Assembly: GCF_037176765.1 (NCBI RefSeq)
Contig: NC_090023.1
Span: 26,361,366 to 26,425,365 of the forward strand
Length of the DNA: 64,000 nucleotides
Direction: 5' to 3'
Origin: Anolis sagrei
Taxonomy: Eukaryota; Chordata; Lepidosauria; Squamata; Anolidae
Shown here: piece after piece, positions 1 to 11,400 of the stretch
Layout: each line of letters starts with the position of its first letter
How positions within the stretch are numbered: the stretch's first letter is position 1
Notes under the pieces: generated by a model
What the model was told of the DNA's origin: nothing
What the model saw: the letters and a program-made list of their open reading frames with translations, nothing else
Databases searched by the model: none
Program-made: the position numbers and the translations under genes

Positions 1-987
1 CTACAGCCTCATCCTTAGCACAAGCCTCCCCCATCGGGGGCTCACATCCTCCTCTGCCCTACAGGCCAACCTGGCGACCAACTGATCTTTCAGCTTGAAA
101 TGCCCACCCCCTACATCCAGACAGGGCTTTTAGGTAATAGGTCGGGATCCCTGGGTCCTCCTCGAAAGATTAGAATCACTCACCTTCCCTCACTGTTTCC
201 AGGCTCAATTTTGGCAATGCCTAGGCTGGGCGTAGTTGTTTCGGCAGACAGTGGGATCCTTATGGGTCATGTCATGTCATTGTTAGCTGCCTTGAGTCCC
301 TTTCGAGCTTCACAGGAAGAAAAGAGGGTGGGTGGGAGGGAGGGAGAGAGAGAAACAGGAGGATGGGCAGGCCTCAGCCGCCTTTGTCCGTGAAGGAGAC
401 TGGCAGAGGAGCACTTTTGCTGAAGTCTGCCTGACATTGTGTCCTACGATACAGACTGGGCAGACCTTTAAGGTGTGTTATCTGCTTCAGCATATAACAA
501 GGCGGGTTGCAAGCTTTGAGCTTTGCTTTTTGGCTTAGCTTGATGGCTTGTTTTGAGCTGAAGAAACCTTTGGCTGTTGCTGGGAGTGGTTACACAGCAT
601 CCTGAAGCTGAAGATTGAAGCAGTTTGGAATGCCAGAGAAACTTCTTGTTTATGGCAAGACAAGGACATTCTACTGATAACTAAGTAGAGAGACCGCATT
701 ATTTTGCTATAGGATTGCATATCGTCGTGTAAAGAAGATTCACCAGAGATATTGTTTGTGGTATATTGGTGAGAACGATTCTTCTGTTTTGCTTTGTGTT
801 TTTGATCTACAGTGAATAGAACTATATCTTTGTTTCTACTTAAAGCAACATATTCGTGTATTTTTTGAGTTTTTATCGCACTGAGAGTAAAAGGGGCTGA
901 GACATTCTGTGGGCCACTACCACTACTCTGTCAGTAGCCCCTCCCACTGGCTATATACTATGGGGAGAGTGGAAGCAATATCTATTC
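1..987. other. Left-edge stretch without recognised gene
   Basis: No reading frame here looks like a host exon and no known repeat is recognised. There is a short purine run near 325-355. The stretch ends just before a hAT-like element. The expected neighbour on the plus strand, the 3' end of ATM, was looked for by its conserved C-terminal residues and not seen. Confidence 0.4.
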
Positions 988-995
988 CTTTAAAC

Positions 996-1364
996 CAGGG
1001 GTCCTCAAACCAAGGCCCGGGCGCCGGATGCGGCCCTCCAAGACCATTTACCCGGCCCTCACTCAGGGTCAACCTAAGTCTGAAAGCACACAACAACAAA
1101 CAACAACAACAACAACAATCCCATCTCATCAGCCGAAAGCAGGCCCACACTTCCCATTGAAATACTAATAAGTTTATATTTGTTAACATTGTTCCTCATT
1201 TTAATTATTGTATTAATTTAAAGTGGTTTTTTGCACTACAAATAAGATATGTGCAGTGTGTATAGGAATTCATTCATATATTTTTTTTCAAATTATAATC
1301 CGGCCCTCCAACAGTTTGAGGGACTGACACCTGGCCCTCTCTTTAAAAAGTTTGAGGACCCCTG
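996..1364. mobile_element. Non-autonomous hAT-like DNA transposon
   Basis: The element begins CAGGGGTCCTCAAAC and ends GTTTGAGGACCCCTG, a perfect 15-bp terminal inverted repeat. It is flanked by an exact 8-bp target duplication, ctttaaac (988-995 and 1365-1372), the size expected for hAT. The interior has an ACA-rich run and no transposase frame, so it must have been moved by a hAT transposase encoded elsewhere. Confidence 0.9.
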
Positions 1365-1547
1365 CTTTAAACAGTTGCAGGTGGCTGACATTATATCAAA
1401 TGGAATGAAAGCTGTGTCAGCTTTTTCATATTTTTATTTCCTAATACTTTATTTCAATGCTACTGAAATTGAGAGTGTGTGTTACTCCACTGCAATTATT
1501 CTTCTGCGATTCAGAGTGATGATGGGTGTTTGCTCATTCTTATTTGT

Positions 1548-1631
1548 CTAGCTCATCTGAGAATGCACAATTTCCTGGAGTTTCTGTGGTATTTGAGATA
1601 ACTGAGAAAGATCATGACGTCGTTCAGAAAA
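1548..1631 (-). CDS. Putative terminal coding exon, gene unknown
   Basis: Read on the minus strand, a TTTCCAG acceptor precedes 27 codons starting FSERRHDLSQLSQIPQ and ending in HSQMS and a TAG stop (1548-1550). The composition (Gln, Leu, Ser, charged residues) looks like a real protein end, and no repeat is recognised here. It is phase-compatible with the exon-like stretch ending at 2460. It does not resemble the C-terminus of human C11orf65 as I recall it, so the parent gene is unknown. It could be a lizard-specific 3' end of C11orf65, another minus-strand gene, or chance. Confidence 0.35.
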   Translation of the reverse strand, partial: FSERRHDLSQLSQIPQKLQEIVHSQMS

Positions 1632-2459
1632 CTGGAAACCTAAAGATGAGAAATTGAATGTTTAAAAATAACCTTTAAAATTATTTTTAAACGGTTTACA
1701 ATGAAAGCTTGCATTCAAAATTCTACATTGATAACTTATTCTGTTCATGCTAGTAGGAATTATTATATATGGCATGCCTATCCACCTTGGACTATAGACA
1801 TGATGTGCTTTACAAGACAATTTGAGTCCTACAGCCTGTATAATTGTATATGATGGCAATGCTTTGGGTTGCTTAATGTCTCTGTGACATCTACTTTTGG
1901 AGTTATGCATGGCCCTGGAAACCCATGACAGCCATTTTTACAATAATAATTAGATTGAAGAGCAAACAGTAGAGCATGTAAATGGCATGAGTAGGCCAAA
2001 GCAGATGCCAAGTTTGATAGAGCAGTGTTTTCATCTTGCCATGACATAACCTCCTCCTCTGGTGAATAGCCAGTTAGTCTCTTATGTGTGAGTCAGGATG
2101 GCTATCTGTCACTGTGAATAGTCATCTGCCAGTTCAGACAATCCATGCTCTTGCCTATCATCTTCCTGAATTTCCCACTTTGGTGAGAAGGACAATATAT
2201 ACTTGCACTGGAAAGAGGCAAGATTCTCGTCACTAAAGACTGAAATGTGCACTCCAGTGGTAAAGGAAATCTATATTTGTGAGAGCACTGATGACAACAT
2301 TTGCAAGCATCTAGTTTAGGATCTGGGCAGGAGCCCTTGTGCTACTTTTGTGTGTTGAATTCACAGGCTGCCTCCTTCCTATTGCATTTTTTACTCAGGG
2401 TCATTGTAACCCTATCTTAACAACTACATAAAGAAAATACATAAAGTAAGATCGTTTAC
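1632..2459. other. AT-rich stretch, no feature recognised
   Basis: This lies between the two unassigned exon-like stretches and would be an intron if they belong to one minus-strand gene. No repeat family or RNA gene is recognised. Confidence 0.3.
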
Positions 2460-2624
2460 CTCGATATGCTTCAGAAATCCTGCTTGTTCCAATATCCCTC
2501 CATTCTTTAATATATCTAAACACAATAATGTAGAAGTACATTTAATAAGATCGATAAGCAGAAATACATATTTATATTCATTTTCATCTGGATGGCCCAT
2601 CTTTCTCCCCAAGTTTAGATGCAA
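2460..2624 (-). CDS. Putative internal coding exon, gene unknown
   Basis: The minus-strand frame is open from 2624 and runs through ENEYKYVFLLIDLIKC and LDILKNGGILEQAGFLKHIE to a consensus donor, CGAG then GTAAAC, with the last exon base at 2460. The helical, leucine-rich text resembles a helical-repeat protein, but I cannot name it. The 5' boundary is uncertain: acceptor-like AGs put the exon start at 2587 or slightly upstream, and a CR1 starts only about 10 bases further on. The end phase (0) fits the terminal candidate at 1631. Confidence 0.4.
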
Positions 2625-2635
2625 GGTGACTTATG

Positions 2636-2966
2636 TCACAGGGCCACAGGGAGGAGCCACAGGGAGGAGGGAGCAAGCTTGTTTTCTGCTTCCCTGGAGA
2701 CTAGGATGTGAAACAATGGCTTCAAACTACAAGAGGAGATTCCATCTGAACATGAGGAAGAACTTCCTGACTGTGAGAACCGTTCAGCAGTGGAACTCTC
2801 TGCCCCGGAGTGTGGTGAAGGCTCCTTCTTTGGAAGCTTTTAAACAGAAGCTGGATGGCCATCTGTCAGGGGTGATTTGAATGCAATATCCCTGCTTCTT
2901 GGCAGGGGGTTGGACTGGATGGCTCATGAGGTCTCTTCCAACTCTATGATTCTATGATATTATGAA
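2636..2966 (+). mobile_element. CR1 LINE 3' end
   Basis: The frame contains [20 protein letters not shown] followed by [15 protein letters not shown], the C-terminus shared by reptile CR1 elements. It is followed by the usual tail text ending in repeats of ATTCTATG. The copy is 5'-truncated, as most CR1 copies are. Confidence 0.9.
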
Positions 2967-3010
2967 ATATGATAAAACACAATGAACTAAGACGACACAG
3001 TTGTAGTTTT

Positions 3011-3234
3011 TATTGTTGTGTGCCTTCAAGTCATTTCTTACTTAGGACAGCCTTAAGGCAAACCCAACATAGGGCTTTCTTGGCAAGATTTTCAGAAGGG
3101 GTTTGTCTTTGCTTCCCCCAAAGGCTGAGAGTGTGACTTGCCCAAGGCCACCCTAGTGAATTTCATGTGGCTAAACAGTTATTTGATCCTGGTCTCCACA
3201 GCCGTTGCTCAATCCTCAAACCACTACACCATGT
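3011..3234 (-). mobile_element. Sauria-type tRNA-derived SINE
   Basis: On the minus strand it starts with a tRNA-like head (GTGTAGTGGTTTGAGG), has the middle phrase about GGCAAGTCACACTCTCAGCC, and ends in the GACTTGAAGGCACACAACAA motif shared with BovB-related LINEs. Many substitutions show that it is old. Confidence 0.75.
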
Positions 3235-3870
3235 TTCATAAATAAACATTAATTTAAAATAGTCATTGAAACATTTAAAAAAATTCTTAATAAAAAATAA
3301 ATTCCATCTCTTCTATTTAGGCCCAGTTATTTATTAGAGGCCTGCCTAAATAAAGTCTTCACCTAACAACAAGGTCAATAGTCTTAATTCAGAGCTTTCC
3401 AAACATTTCATGTTGGTGAAAGATTTTAGACATGCATCGTTTCGCAGCACGTTAATTCAATTTTGCCAGCAACCTGGAAGTTAAATCAATCCCCTATAAG
3501 AGATATGTACACAAACACATAAACTGTAATCATGAAATGTATCAAGACACAACATATTTCATGAAAACCTTTCATTTATATATATATTAAAATATATGAT
3601 TTGTTACTTATTTCAAATAGAATCAGAGGTTTCTTGTTACATTCATGTGATACACCTACACCCTGCAGCTGACATAATAACGTTGTGACATAGTTTGGAA
3701 AGTTCTGTCTAATATTTTATTTTTGCAGAATGGCTTCTTAGAAGAATAAATAACCTGATAAGTGGGCAGCAATTTCCTCATAAAAACAAAATAAGTTTGT
3801 AAACTGCTTTAACTTTTTCAAGAATGAGTGATGAAGATTTATAAGAATAGTAAAAGGACAATTGTAAATA
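3235..3870. other. AT-rich stretch next to C11orf65, no exon found
   Basis: The remaining C-terminal exon(s) of C11orf65 would be expected here or further left. I searched by eye for the human tail (for example NYGGDISKMQ) on the minus strand and did not find it. Confidence 0.3.
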
Positions 3871-3874
3871 TTAC

Positions 3875-4042
3875 TGTTCATAGTTGAGTGCGTTTGTCCA
3901 TTTTAGCACTTCATCCACTTCCCATTCCATCACTTTATCTATTCCTTTGTCTAGGCTGCCAATCAACCCTTCTGTAGCTCTTTGAATTAAGACGGTTGTA
4001 AGTGGGTCCAGAGTATTGACTTGAAGGTTTTGTCCAAAGTAC
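3875..4042 (-). CDS. C11orf65: C11orf65 exon (last one identified)
   Basis: Starting after a TATCCCAG acceptor in phase 2, it encodes YFGQNLQVNTLDPL and then ATEGLIGSLDKGIDKVMEWE and VDEVLKWTNALNYE, a clear family match. A possible donor follows (CA then GTAATA). If it is not used, the frame stops one codon later at 3871, giving a protein shorter than the human one. Confidence 0.85.
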
Positions 4043-5506
4043 CTGGGATATAGTGAAACATACAACTTCACTCTTAACTGCTCCTGTGTTTTCAAGGTGG
4101 CTGTACAGTCCTAGCTCCCTTGAAACACATTTTAGACACACATACATATATATACATAGACATTATATGATTTTAAAAGCCTGTAGCCAAATGGTGTTGT
4201 GAAATCTAGTATAACTTAACATTTTGTTACATGCCCTGTATTCATTAATCAATTGCTCAACAGTTGCACAGAATTTAAACCGATTCCACAAAAAAGTATA
4301 TGTTCTCATATCCTTTTATTTAAGACTAGCTATACCCGCCATGCATTGCTGTGGCCAACTTTCCCTCCCTCTTTCTCCTTCCTTTCTCTCCATCCTTCCT
4401 TCCCTCCCTCTTTCCTTCCTTCCCTCCCTTTTTTCTTTCCTTCTCTCCTTCCTTCCTTCTTTCCTTCCTTCCTTCTCTACCTCTTTCCTTCCTTCCCCAT
4501 CCTTTTTCTTTCTCTCCTTTCGTCTTCTCTACCTATTCTTGGACTGTGACTCCCAGCAGTCCTCTTGATTGATCTATCTACCTACTATCTATCTCTGTCT
4601 AATCTATATATCTTATCTATCTGGAGGATTACTGGGAGTTGCAGTCCAGGAATAGGAAATATGTATGGATTGGGAAGCTCTCAAAGAAATCCAAGGAGCA
4701 TCCTCCTCCCCTACAGGTCAAGAGGATGCTGGGAGCTGTCGTTTTTGTGCATGTACTTTATTGTCATTTAGCTTTTGGGGGGTTTTAAGTCCTTTCTGCT
4801 ATTTTTTGGGAGGGGTTTATGAGTGATGGTGACGCGTTGGTCTGTTAAGGCTGTAGTGTCCAAATTTTGTGTCAATTTGTCCAGTGGATTTTGAGTTATG
4901 TTAATCCCACAAGGAAACATTACATTTTTATTTATATAGATTTAATTCTAAGCAAGCCTTTCAGGTTTACATATAACTTGGTAGTCATTTGTGTCAAAAG
5001 CTTGCTAATCATGTACAACTATTTATTAGATGCTTGACAACATTGCCACACCTGTTCTCCATTCCAAGCAAATAACAAAAATACAAAGTTTGTATTTTTG
5101 ACCTTAATATTTGGCTGGTGTTGATGCCTTGTACCTTGCAGGAAACATGGTGTGCATGGATGGTGAAAATGAACACAGAAAAAATGCTTTAAAAATAACC
5201 ACAAAGACTATTATGGCGCCTTAAAAAGTAACAAAATTGATATCAGGTTTTTTTTAGGAATGTAGCATATAGCGTGTCTGCAGTTCCCCAAAGTTTAGGC
5301 CAACATTTTTCAATGTGTCATAAGAGTGTTGCTTTTACTACAGCAGGATTACATACCAGTAGTTCCTCTGCTTTTCCCCAGAAATCCTGACATAACTTCT
5401 TAACTTGTGGTTTATAACAAGCTATTTCTACCTGGATAGTGGATGCAGTGTATAAAGAATGATTGGAGATGTTGATAATGATAGATTATTATTCTTCAGC
5501 ATATAT

Positions 5507-5562
<56 letters not shown>

Positions 5563-8400
5563 TCTTCAGCATAATCCAAAAACCTTTAATTAATAAGCAC
5601 ACATAAGATAAAGTTAAAATAGTCTACTGCCAATGTCTAGAATTTAAAATACTAACGCACATTTTCTTCAGCCATTCTATTTTCCTCCTTTTTCTCCTTT
5701 TTTCTATTTCTTGTTTCCTCACCACTCTGGAGTACTGGAATTCCTTCGTTTTGTTATTGTCATCATTAGTTATAGGGTCGACGATCTTCCATAACTGAAA
5801 TATATATATTTTCAGTTCATCACAAACAGTTTCACATTTACTCTAAACCTTTTGTCTCTTTGTCAATGCCAGTGAGCCCATATACATTGGCTATACAGAC
5901 TTAGCTGCATGGAGTAATGATGGTTTTAAGACAGTGGGAAATGTGTGGTCAGGCAGCTGCAAAGATGGGCTTCTCTTCCAATGTCAGATGGCAATGCAAT
6001 CCTATGCTTCATCAGTAGTACTATAGGGAAGACCTACTCTATCTTATTTTAGTCAGAACTCATCTGGAATAGCCCTGGATCCAGTTCTGGGAACCACAAT
6101 TCAAGAAGGATATTGATGGGCTGGAAAGTGCCCAGATGGGTGACCTGGAAGCCAAGCCCTAAGAGTAGTGGCTTAGGAAGTTGGGTATGTTTATCTTAAA
6201 GAAAAAATAGGCAGAAAGGAGATGTGGTAGCCATATTTAAATATTTGAAAGGATGTGACACCGAGGAGGGGGCAAGCTAGATTTCTGCTGTTCTGGAAGC
6301 TAAGACATGGAGCAGTGGTTTCAAATTACAGGAAGAGAGATTCCTTGTAGGAACTTCCTGATAATAAGAACTATTTGGCAGTGGAATATGCTGCTTTTGG
6401 AGTGTGGTGGTGTCTCCTTTGCAGGTTCTAAAGCAGAACCTGGATAGGCATCTGTTGGGAGGGATTGAGTGTATGTTCCTACATGGCAGGAGGTTTTCCC
6501 TAGATGGAAAAAGAGCAGCTCACAGAGCCCGGTCAGCCACCTCAGGCCATTTTTGTAGTTCTGTTCCCCCCCCCCCCACTCCCAGCCCTTTTTTTCAAAA
6601 AGAAGATATAACCCCCAAATGCCTTGGGGACATGGAGGTAATTATGCCATGGTCTCGTGTGCCATTTTAGGTCCACGAAGGGCCTTTTAAAGCAGGTATT
6701 GGCCCAGAAATTGTCTTCCAAGTCCCTTCTGGAAAAAGTTCTTCCATGGACCCTCAATGATACAAAGAGATCCAAAAGCACAGTGAAATTGCCTATAAGT
6801 CACTAAGGGGCATGGAGTGTGTGTGTGATTTGGGGGGGAAAGTTTCAAAAACAATGCAGGGGTGCCATTGTGGTCTCCTAACCTCCAACAGTTGTCCACC
6901 TTTGCTTTAGGGGATGGGATTACACTGCCACAGAACTGCCACAAGCGTCACCAGTAATAACAATATATTAATAAAAATGATTATGAAAATGTTTTAAAGG
7001 TCATTTTTTAACATAGAAATTCATCAAATTTCAAATTCAGCAACATTTTAACACATCACAATGTCATCCAGACTAGAGTTATTTTTTGTATAATTGGTAA
7101 TAGTTATAGAAGAAAATAGCAAATTAAAATGATTTCATAATCTCACCCTGAGGGAAAGAAGTCTCCATCCATTATTCTCAATACGTTTGTACCAGTCGCT
7201 GTGATCCTGGCCCTTTTTCCCCTGGCGCTTTCTTGCTTCTCTGGTTTTGAGTGCAAGTTTTGCATAGTCTTTAGGACTATAGGCACACAGATCTACAATA
7301 GGTCTATGCGTGAATATTTTGTAATATATACTTGGAGGAAACTTTAGCTGCAAAGATTTTTTTAAAAAAAAATGAGAAAATTAAAATATTTGCAGATTAT
7401 TGATTTTTTAAGTGTTATGTACTCAAAACATTGACTGGATAGCTCTAGTGACTGACATAAACTATAAAATGAAGTTCAAAATAAAGACATAATTTGGAAT
7501 TTTAAAAAAACATTTCCAGAGAAGTCTTTTTTTTCATTCTACAGGCAACAGAAACCGAGACTAGCTTAAAATAACTCCCCAAATTGCCGATTCAGATAAT
7601 CCCTGAAAGTAGCAAGTAGATGTCCTCTGTACCTCTTTAGCTGTTAGAACTGTCTTTTTCTTGAAGTGCTATATGGCAAATCCCATCATCCCTAACTAGT
7701 ATAACCAAGGGTAAACTATCATGGGAGCTGCAGGATTTGAACCGTTGACCTTTTGGTCAGCAATTTCAAATATATAATACTGATTGTTGGAAAAGTCTAT
7801 TGAACTGAAGTGAAAGCACAGCTGGTCCTAGACATTCCTTCTATCTTGTTTATAAAATTGCTTGTGGCTGATTTCCGTTCAGTAGGTGTTAGTTTACAAG
7901 CTACATACAATCAAAACTAATATCCACCATAAACAATAGACTTCAAAATACATTGTAATTTTTTCAAGCCATATATTACACTTGATCTTTTAATAATTGT
8001 TAAAAATGATACTCACCCCACCTAGTCTGAATCGGATATGAATCCCTGCTGCAGCATCTAAGTATTCCGCCTATAATCAAGGGTAAAGTATAATGTCTTT
8101 TGTCAATAGGTTCCAAGAAAACAGACCTGCCATATCCCTCTTTAAGCTGCAGGCTGCTGCTTAGCTTTCTATTCCCATTAAATTATGATTATTGCTTTGA
8201 AACTATTAAAATGTTTTTGCCAGCTTAAATCTAACCATTGTTAGGGTTAGATTCAACTGGCATAAAGTAACTTCTTCACAAACATCTCAGTACCGTGGGT
8301 AGTAATAAAGGGCAGAAGAAAGGAAGATACACAAGTAAGCAAGAAAACTGAGACTTGGCTATGGTTACCCAGTGGGAAACCTTAGCCAAGATCCGGGCCC

Positions 8401-8449
<49 letters not shown>

Positions 8450-11400
8450 TGAAACACAACAAGATTAGTAAACAGCAAACAAGATCACTATATTGGTTGT
8501 ATTGGATCGCATGTTAGACACTTCCCAAGTGTCTAGGATTGTGTGATGTATCGGCAAATAATGCATGCAGATCCCAGTAAGGTGGCCTTGCACAGCTAGC
8601 AGATGGTAATTTTGTCAGTGCTGATTGTGTTTAAGTGCAGGCCAAGGTCTTTATTACTATAATTATGATTATTTTAACTGACACAAAAACACAGTATGAC
8701 ACAGCAAATGAAATATATATGCTGGATTTCTTATCACAAAATCACAAGTCAAACACTTCCCAAATGTTTAGGACTGTGTGCTATATTTTCGAATGATCCA
8801 AGTAAGGTGGCCTTTTGCAGCTGACAGATTGTGATTTTGTCAGTATTTATTGTTTCCAAATGCTGGGGGGTGAGATCTTTTGGCTCAGTACCCAGTGTGT
8901 CGATTACCATTTGGACCACCTGTACTGGTTTATGCCAGAGCCTTTGCAGTTCAATTTTGAGGTCTTGATAACGGCTGAGTTTTTCATGTTTTTTGTCAAT
9001 GCGACTGTCACCTGGTATGGCAACATCAATGATCCAAACTTTTTTTCTTTTTCACAATTGTGATGTCAGGTGTATTGTGTTCCAAAACTTTGTCAGTTTG
9101 GATTCGAAAGTCCCACAATATTTTTGCATGTTCATTTTCCATTATCTTTGCAGGTTTATGATCCCACCAGTTTTTTACTACTGACAGGTGGTACTTGTGA
9201 CAAGTTCCAAGGAATCATTTGGACCACAAAGTTATGCCTCTGTTTGTAGTCCGTCTGTGCGATTTTTCTTGCAGCAGCTGAGGATATGATCAATGGTTTC
9301 ATCAGCTTCCTTGCACAGTCTGCATTTTGGGTCATCAGCTGATTTTTCAATCCTGGCCTTAATTGCATTTGTTCTGATGGCTTGCTCCTGGGCTGCAAGA
9401 ATCAGGCCTTCTGTCTCCTTCTTCAGGGTTCCATTTGCGAGCCATAACCAGATCTTTGTCAACTTTTCTTCTATTTTGCCAAGGAACTGCCCATGCAATG
9501 CTTGTGCCAGCTGTTAGATCTGGTTTGTTGTGCAGTTTTCTTGTATTATTATTACTGCTGCTTATTATTTATAGCCTACTTTATCTCTCTAAAAATACAC
9601 AATAAAACCAATAAAATATAACTTTAAACCTAAAAATATATAAACATTGAAACATAATTAAACATTAAAAGTATAAACATTAAGAGTTAAAACCTTTACA
9701 GAATTGAAGCACAATCCACCATACGACTCTCTCTCATAGCACATTAATGTTTATTAAACGGCTTGGTTTTTTCTGGAACAGGTTTGGCTAATACTAGCAT
9801 AATCTCTACTAAACTGTTGGGAAACAGAATAAAAAAATTATTAGCTGTATTATCAAATAGACTCATCATTTGCATTCTTTACCTCTCTAGGTTCAATGTA
9901 CTTCATCAGACTGGAAGGTTTTCCACATTGCTTAAAACCTATTAATCCTTTATAGTAGTCAAACACCGCCATATCCTGAGCAAAAGAGAAAAACAAAGAT
10001 AAGTTATTGAGCAAATGGGTACTGTTCCATTATTTGGGCAGAGGCCACCAAGGGTGCTAGAAAGAGAAGGACTGTCCCATTTATGGGGGGTGGAACTGAA
10101 GGAGGAAAACCATTTTCCCCATTTTTGCTGGCTATGCCCCCCCCCCTTTCCCATATCATAAAGGAGAGTTGTTTCCACGACAGGACATGGGGTGGGGAAG
10201 ACAAGAGGAAATAGTTTTCCTACTTCAGCCCACCCTCCGTCCACGTAAATGGGACAATCCCTCTTTCTAGTGCCCCTTGTGGTCTCTGCTCAGATAATGG
10301 AACAATACCTAAATATGTTATTTCTGATATATTAGAAGTAGGGACAGGGGGGGCGGTAACACAATGCTCAAATTTGGACCAAGGGCAATCTGTTAGACAT
10401 TTATGCAATATATGAAGGAAACCGTCAGCATTGAAGAAGATTCAGATGGTAAATTCTTGTAATGTGTGTTTGGGAATAATTTAAAAAAACATGCACAAGG
10501 GCAAACACACCTGATCATGAATAGCAAAATGCTCCCCTCACTCCTACAGCCCATTCAGATTAAAGGTGTACGTACAGGCAGTTCAGTTTTGACTGCAATC
10601 CATGTAGGCAAGTAGAAAATAGCTATATTATTGCTTGGTGGGGGAAACTTACTTACTTAGGCGATCCCTCGTTGGACGAGTAAGATGGTCTTCCATGATG
10701 GGTTTCCTTGTGGGTCCGTAGGTGGCTGTGGAGCCCTATTCTTGCTCTGCATCTTCTTCCGCAGTGAGGGCATTGGTTTCCAGGTGGAAGGCGTTCCCGG
10801 TCGGGGTTGGCTTGACGCGCCTTCCTCCTGGCACGTTTCTCTCTTTCACCCTCCACTCGTGCCTCCTCGAATTCTGCAGCACTGCTGGTCACAGCTGTCC
10901 TCCAGCTGGAGCGCTCAAGGGCCAGGGCTTCCCAGTTCTCGGTGTCTATGCCAGAGTTTTTAAGGTTGGCTTTCAGCCCATCTTTAAATCTCTTTTCCTG
11001 TCCACCAACGTTCCGTTTTCCGTTCTTAAGTTCGGAGTAGAGCAACTGCTTTGGGAGACGGTGGTCAGGCATCCGGACAACGTGGCCGGCCCAGCGGAGT
11101 TGATGTTGGAGGACCATCGCTTCAATGCTGGTGGTCTTTGCTTCTTCCAGCACACTGACGTTTGTCCGCTTGTCTTCCCAGGAGATTTGCAGGATTTTCC
11201 GGAGGCAGCGCTGATGGAATCGTTCCAGGAGTTGCATATGACGTCTGTAGACTGTCCACGTCTCACAGGCATAGAGCAGGGTTGGGAGGACAGTGGCTTT
11301 ATAGACGAGCACCTTGGTCTCCCTACGGATGTCCCGGTCCTCAAACACTCTTTGCTTCATTCTGGAAAATGCTGCACTTGCAGAGCTCAGGCGGTGTTGT

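Noticed and set aside
1-990. Possible long terminal repeat or other retroelement end
   Set aside because: The text looks repeat-like near 580-900, but no paired copy, coding region or terminal signature is visible, so no call is made.
1-3000. 3' end of ATM on the plus strand
   Set aside because: Expected from synteny, but the conserved ATM C-terminal residues were not found in any plus-strand frame.
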